NCBI RefSeq assembly: GCF_030052815.1 | Contig: NC_079499.1 | Coordinates: forward strand, 99,048,480-99,112,479 | Direction of reading: 5' to 3' | Source of the DNA: Hevea brasiliensis | Lineage: Eukaryota > Streptophyta > Magnoliopsida > Malpighiales > Euphorbiaceae | Length of the DNA: 64,000 nucleotides | Shown: positions 59,101 through 64,000 of the stretch, one piece after another | How the letters are laid out: the number at the start of each line of letters is the position of its first letter | Numbering within the stretch: position 1 is the stretch's first letter | Translations under genes and position numbers: made by a program | Notes under the pieces: generated by a model | The model's database searches: none | The model's input: only the letters and a program-made list of their open reading frames with translations | What the model was told of the DNA's origin: nothing

Positions 59101-61985
59101 CTTGGCAATTTTAAATAATTGCCCGAGAGTTCTATAATTGACTCCCCTGTTTTCCTCAGTGCCCTCCATTGTAAATGTCTTTCCAGTTCCTGTTTGACCA
59201 TATGCAAATATACAAACATTGTAACCATCTAGCACCGAGACAACCAGTGGCGAGGCATCCGCAAATACATCAGCTATCAAAAGGAATTAAAATAAAAGGT
59301 TAGTATGCATTTCACATGGGAAATTCTAACAGTGCACCAAAATGTTTGCTCTCCATGAATACCTTGGTTATCTTTTGGAGTGAAAACCCGATCAAATTTA
59401 AAAGTCTTTCTGGTGGAGCCACCTGTTACAATCCCAAGATCTCCATCCTTTGCTGCTTCAAAGTCAACAACTGTTGTATGTCCAACTGCTATCTCCTCCT
59501 TACTTAATGGGCGGCACCGGCAGAAAACCCTGATATTTCCTGATATTGACAGAAAGAAATGTTTGTTTCAATTCAAAATTTCTCCTGTACAATTCAGCAG
59601 ATAGATCTGTAAATTGCTCAAGAAAGAGAGAGAGAAAAGGCATGCCTTTAGCCTCTTGAATTTGGTTATACAGCTCCCTTCTCTTTGCTTGCTCTTCACT
59701 ATATTTCATCTTGAGATCTTCACACTGTGCAACTGCAAAGTGATTCTATGAGTCATGCACATGCATAGGAATAAACCAATGCAAAACCAATTAACTATAA
59801 TTGGTGTAGTTCAAACTTACCCAATGCCTGAACTCCTGTGACCATGTTATTCAACTGAGGTATTGAATCAGCACATTCATGTGCATCGTGAGAAAGCTGA
59901 GAATGCTCTTCTTTCATCATCTATACATAAATCAATTACACATGTACATTACAAAAGACCAAGTAATTTGGATGAAGAATGAACGTAAGGAAGATAAATT
60001 TTGATGTATCAATTGCAAAGCACACCTTAATTTTTTCTTGTAAATTATTGACTGCTGCCGCCCAGTATATTTTATCACGTTCATACATGCTAGTAATATT
60101 CCTCAGATTTTCAGATTGTTTCCCCACAGTTTGATCTGTCACAAAGGGAAATGATAATACTAAATTAACCATTATCCAAGGTTACAATTCCTAGGAAGAC
60201 AGTGACTAAAACAATGAAAACCACCAATCAATATTACTTATTTTCTTGCAGTCAATAAACATCTTTTAGCTGGTCCTTCGTAAGGTGTAGCAAGCATTCT
60301 TCTACATCTGATACTCTTAATGCAGCACAGTATAAATATAAATGCCATACAGAATTACCTAGAGAGCGTGTCTGGAAGATCTTGTTATCAAGCTCCATTC
60401 TAATCTTTTCCAGTTGTTCATTTGCTGTGGTCAATGACATCCAAGCTTCATGACATTCATTTGTCTTGCGCTGGCACTCAGTAATGAGTTCTTGTATCTT
60501 CTTTTCATATTTGTCTGTAACTTTTGTTCGCATGAGTTTCTTCTGCTAATCCAAAATGGAAGGCCAAATAAGCAACAACTTAAAAGCTTCAAAGTTGAAA
60601 TTTTTTTCACAAAAGATATATCTAACCTGATCTGACCAAACTTCTATCTCAGCAGCACAGTTGTTGCATTTAAGATATTCTTGTGAAGTGCAAGGAACTG
60701 TACTCATTCACAAGTGAGGAAAAAATTTAAAATTTGTTTAATCTGCTATAATATTCTCAGACCCTAAGGGATGAATTTAACCACATAACTAATAACAATA
60801 ACAGTATATTACCCGACTCCTTTGATGCTTTCTTTATGCAAATTCCGCTTACAACCGGGCTTCCAATAATCCCTTCAAATCTTATGACAAGTGTTCCATT
60901 CTCCTTCACTGAGACCCTTGATTCAACTAATTGCAATGGTTTATTGGCTCCGACAACAGAAAAGATATCAAATTCTGATAAGACCTGCCATTTTCCTCAA
61001 AAATGAAAACTTGTAAGCACTAATTTTCCATATACCCCTCAAAGAAGACTAAAAAAGAAAGACCAATATTTGCAATCAAAGTATATTTTGCTTAGTTGAC
61101 TTGCCTTCTCTTCTTGGATGAATACATTAAATACTCTCATTCCCTTAGGCCCATTTGTATTTATAATCTCTGCAAAATGAAGATCAACAAAATAGCCTCC
61201 AGAAGGAAGATTATCGAACCGATAACAGAAGTTACCCAATCTTGCGGACTGATAGATAAATGGGTAATCTCCAGCCTCATTTATAAGCTCATTGGTTCGT
61301 AAAACATTTCCTCCTTCAAAATTAGTGTCACCCAGAAATTTGACCGAGGAATCTGCTTCAATTGCAGCTTCATCTCCAGCATTTACAAACATAACGATTT
61401 CATCTGGTTCAAGAAACCAGTAATGATTTTAGCAACAATTATACTTTCCCACTAGTGTTGAAACGCCAGATTAACAAAATCTTATACAGCAATGGCCAAA
61501 GTAAGCTGGTCGCCCAAAACCTCAGAGTAAAATCCTAAGACAACGGTTTATTCATTGATCTGTTTAACAAGTGAAAAGTAGACAAATAGGTTTTCAAATA
61601 TAAGATTAAAAAGCGCAACTCAAGATGATATTTTCATGAGGTTTCTTTATTTTCAAATCCTTGTTTCCTTCCCTAATCATCATTTCTTCATCAAACAGAG
61701 GGAAAAAAAAAAGAAGAAGCAAACTTTGCAGCATAAATGACATGATTTTGGACCGTAATACTAGCCTGCGCAATTCGATCTAGCAAACCCAGATGGGATT
61801 AGTCTTGAATTTGAGTCACAAAGCATAGAATCAACCAAGGAATCCCAATCTCCATCAATTGCGGAATCTTTGCTTTCTTCGTTCAACTTGACATCTTTCT
61901 CCCACTCAAAAACCCTAGAAACGGACGAATTTGGGAATAGGGTTTCTGGGTCTTGGTACAGATTGTTGAATTGGCTATCCTCCAT
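56186..61985 (-). CDS. Kinesin-14 with N-terminal malectin domain (KIN-14Q/R type)
   Basis: Nineteen exons join in frame to 1059 residues: 61985-61766, 61403-61105, 60984-60813, 60697-60627, 60542-60359, 60135-60026, 59920-59821, 59732-59646, 59539-59363, 59273-59000, 58712-58551, 58471-58256, 58171-58134, 57989-57826, 57713-57462, 57375-57310, 57041-56967, 56865-56797, 56629-56186. Residues about 75-230 are a malectin/di-glucose-binding domain ([13 protein letters not shown]). A coiled coil follows to about 410. The motor starts [14 protein letters not shown] with the neck on its N-terminal side, which is diagnostic of minus-end-directed kinesin-14. P-loop GQTGTGKT is 499-506, SSRSH 614-618, DLAGSE 644-649. 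The tail is a coiled coil from repeated exons, then a basic end. Start chosen at MEDSQF as in relatives; an in-frame upstream ATG at 62156 is less likely. Three introns have GC donors. Everything looks intact. Confidence 0.93.
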
Positions 61986-63668
61986 TGAGATCAGGGCTTT
62001 GGGGGGCGTTTGAGAAATGGAGAAAATGTTCTTGGTACAGTTAAAAAGAAAGCTTTCTTGCAGCAAGAATTTGAGAAGAGAAAGGAGAAGAAGGAAATCT
62101 TTGGTCTTTTGCGTTATGTGTACTGTGTAAGCGCGGAGTGGGTAGAGAATGTTCAAATTTGAATTTTATGGACCGTTGGGAGAGTTTATTACCGTTGATA
62201 ACCATTCCACTGATGGTAGCTCAAGAAAAAGTTCCTGAAGAGAATGTTCACTGAAGTTCATGAACAAAAGTTGAAGGTTATTCTTTTTTTCTTTTTTTTT
62301 TTAATATTATATTATTTATCAGTTTAATTTAGTTTATTTTGATAATACTTGATAATATAATATAATTAATCATGTAATTAAATGAATGTTATAATGTAAT
62401 GCAATATAATTATTATTTTATTTTTTAATTTAATCATAAAATAAAACTTTGTAATAATAAATTATATTTTAATATTTAACTTATTTATAATGATAATAAT
62501 AAGAGAGTGGTAATGATTACTGTGATTTATGGTCAATGATACTGTAAACTTATCTTGACAATTAATTTAATTTGACATGAAACTTAATCAAATAGAACCG
62601 ATAACTTTTAATTTGTCATAATGATTTCAATTTTAGATAGACAGTATGGTTGTAATAATTTTTTATTTACTCATAATACACAATATTAACTAAATACAAT
62701 AATTCTATTAAACAAAAAACTAAACACACAAAATTTGGTAAAGTAAATAAAATATTATTATATTATGAAATTTATTAATTAATTTGGTCAATATAATGTA
62801 AAATTTAGCTATGAATTATTTAAAAAATATAAAAAAATATTTTAATCATCATAATTTTAAATGCGTTTTATTTTACACTTATATTTAATAGGTTTGTAAA
62901 CTATAAATATAAATACATATACTTTAGCATAATTATTCTTATACTTTAGATAATATACGTAGAACATATTTTAATAAAAAAATAATTTTTATTATTTTTT
63001 AAAAAATATATGTATATGTTATATTTTAATTTTAAATATAAATATATACATTTATTTAAATATAGAATATATTAATTATTTAAATATAAAATTTGAAAGC
63101 AGGGGACTAACTTATTTGCTTCTGATAATATGAACTATGTACTCTTATGGTTATTTTTTTTGTGTGTGTTTCATTGATATCTCCAAGTGACTAACTTCAA
63201 TTTTCTGGATCATTTGGGTGTTGTGGTTTGTTGTTTATGGTACTCTACTTTAAGGATCAATCTTTTTTATTTTATGTCTCTACAAAATCAGCTTGAGGTC
63301 CGCCGTACCCCTTTAGAGTCATGAAGTTGGTCCCTTGGAGTTGTTGAGACAACGACTATAGTTGAGGTCTAGCTTTTATTGGTTATTTGGTACATACACT
63401 TGCCGGCGAGGCTTCCTTTACCTTTGTTTTCAATGTTAGTTTTAATGGTGTTTGGTTTGCACTGTGGGTTTGATTTCGACGAGGAATGCTGTTAGGATGT
63501 TCGGATCTATTGCTTTGGATCAGAGCTCCGCCTAGCCTAGCGTTTCTGATGGGTTTAGGTGTTGGACCTGTTTCTAGTGGATTATGGGGGCTAGCTTAGT
63601 TTGGGACATATCTGTGTATGGGTTTGGGCCGAGTCTAGTTATTGTTCTCCATCTGATTGCGCTTTTGT
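61986..63668. other. Kinesin 5' flank and AT-rich spacer
   Basis: 61986-62160 is probably the kinesin leader, with an in-frame ATG at 62156. 62280-63110 is extremely AT-rich with no visible feature. 63110-63660 has balanced composition and no ORF and may be a retroelement remnant, but I cannot identify it. Confidence 0.5.
62173..62196 (-). promoter_or_regulatory. Paired AACGG (MSA-type) motifs upstream of the kinesin gene
   Basis: The minus strand has CCCAACGGTCC (core 62173-62177) and ATCAACGGTAA (core 62192-62196), 188-211 bp upstream of the ATG. AACGG is the core of the mitosis-specific activator element bound by three-repeat MYB proteins in plant G2/M genes. The first matches the YCYAACGGYYA consensus at all but the last base. 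This would fit a spindle or phragmoplast motor. Inference only. Confidence 0.55.
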
Positions 63669-64000
63669 TCAATTTTGCATGGGTTTAATGTCAGTTAGAA
63701 TTGGTACCATTCGACCAGGAGCATGATCCTTTAGCAAGACATCAGTTTCTAGCACTTTCAAAGCACCCTCCAAAAGTTCCTGACGCATTGCCAGAAGCAG
63801 AAGCAACACAAACGAAAATATCTTTCCAGAGACTCGTTCTTCTGCGGAGCCCCAATGGTGAAAACTCTGGTTCAACATATTATGTGATCATTTTTATAGA
63901 CTTCAGGGAAGAAAGAAGAAGAAATGCAGAGCACATACGCATCCTGTGTTGCTGCAGTTTTTCCTCAACCTCTAAACCACTCAAATTCAAAGCCCAGGCT
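63669..64000 (-). CDS. Possible 3' exons of an unidentified minus-strand gene, cut by the window
   Basis: The frame 63669-63878 has non-repetitive composition with a hydrophobic run (FSFVLLLLLAM) followed by an amphipathic stretch (ELLEGALKVLETDVLL). An acceptor-like GAACCAG precedes SFHHWGSAEERVSGK. Further right, 63938-64000 has an open minus-strand frame with SGLEVEEKLQQHRM followed by a GTATGT donor-like site (about 63935), so two exons and a short intron are conceivable. I do not recognise the protein. It could be a pseudogene remnant or chance. Confidence 0.3.

Overview
This is nuclear DNA of a flowering plant, very probably a eudicot. It has AT-rich spacers, nested Ty3/gypsy LTR retrotransposons with plant-lineage features, and one ordinary host gene with about 18 short introns. 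A rosid or Malpighiales species is plausible, but I cannot prove it from this window.

Layout. (1) About 1-30560 is a large minus-strand Tat/Ogre-lineage element (called Tat1). From right to left it has a long 5' LTR (from 24649), a primer-binding site, an extra upstream ORF, gag, protease with a G-patch-like stretch, a probable intron, reverse transcriptase, RNase H, integrase, and a 3' region carrying an array of RNA-hairpin-like repeats (311-970). It is broken twice. Between 3249 and 16621 a composite Tekay/Del-type chromovirus derivative (LTR-internal-LTR-internal-LTR, target duplication TGACA) sits inside the RT/RNase H coding region. Between 25990 and 29401 a 3.4-kb solo LTR of a related family, in the opposite orientation, sits inside the Tat1 LTR. 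(2) About 30560-35340 holds plus-strand sequence: TATA-box promoters, short palindromic tandem repeats, and two degenerate ORFs of the 'putative gypsy type transposon' (PF04195-like) kind. These are antisense to the neighbouring Tat elements. (3) About 35300-50400 is a second minus-strand Tat element (Tat2: gag, PR, RT, RNase H, IN, LTR from 49875). Its integrase is interrupted by an Athila-type element (36382-45714, target duplication TCGCT) with two nearly identical 1.5-kb LTRs and an in-frame fusion that deletes most of pol. (4) About 50400-56185 is AT-rich intergenic DNA with three terminal-inverted-repeat elements and a possible LINE tail. (5) 56186-61985 (minus) is the only clearly intact gene: a kinesin-14 with an N-terminal malectin (di-glucose-binding) domain, 19 coding exons and 1059 residues. 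(6) 61986-64000 is spacer plus, at the right edge, a fragment of another possible minus-strand gene.

How it fits together. The left 50 kb is a retrotransposon graveyard with three clear nesting events, each confirmed because the host reading frame resumes across the target duplication. All mobile ORFs are broken, so none of these copies is likely to be autonomous. The kinesin has intact motor motifs and paired AACGG (MSA-type) motifs upstream, which suggests expression at mitosis.

Most interesting items: the hairpin repeat array in Tat1, whose stems are kept by compensatory and G-U changes only on the sense strand; three GC-AG introns in one kinesin gene; serially repeated coiled-coil exons in that gene; the Athila 3' end that seems to retain primer-adjacent sequence; and the in-frame RT-integrase fusion. 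All positions and comparisons were read by eye; no database search was run.
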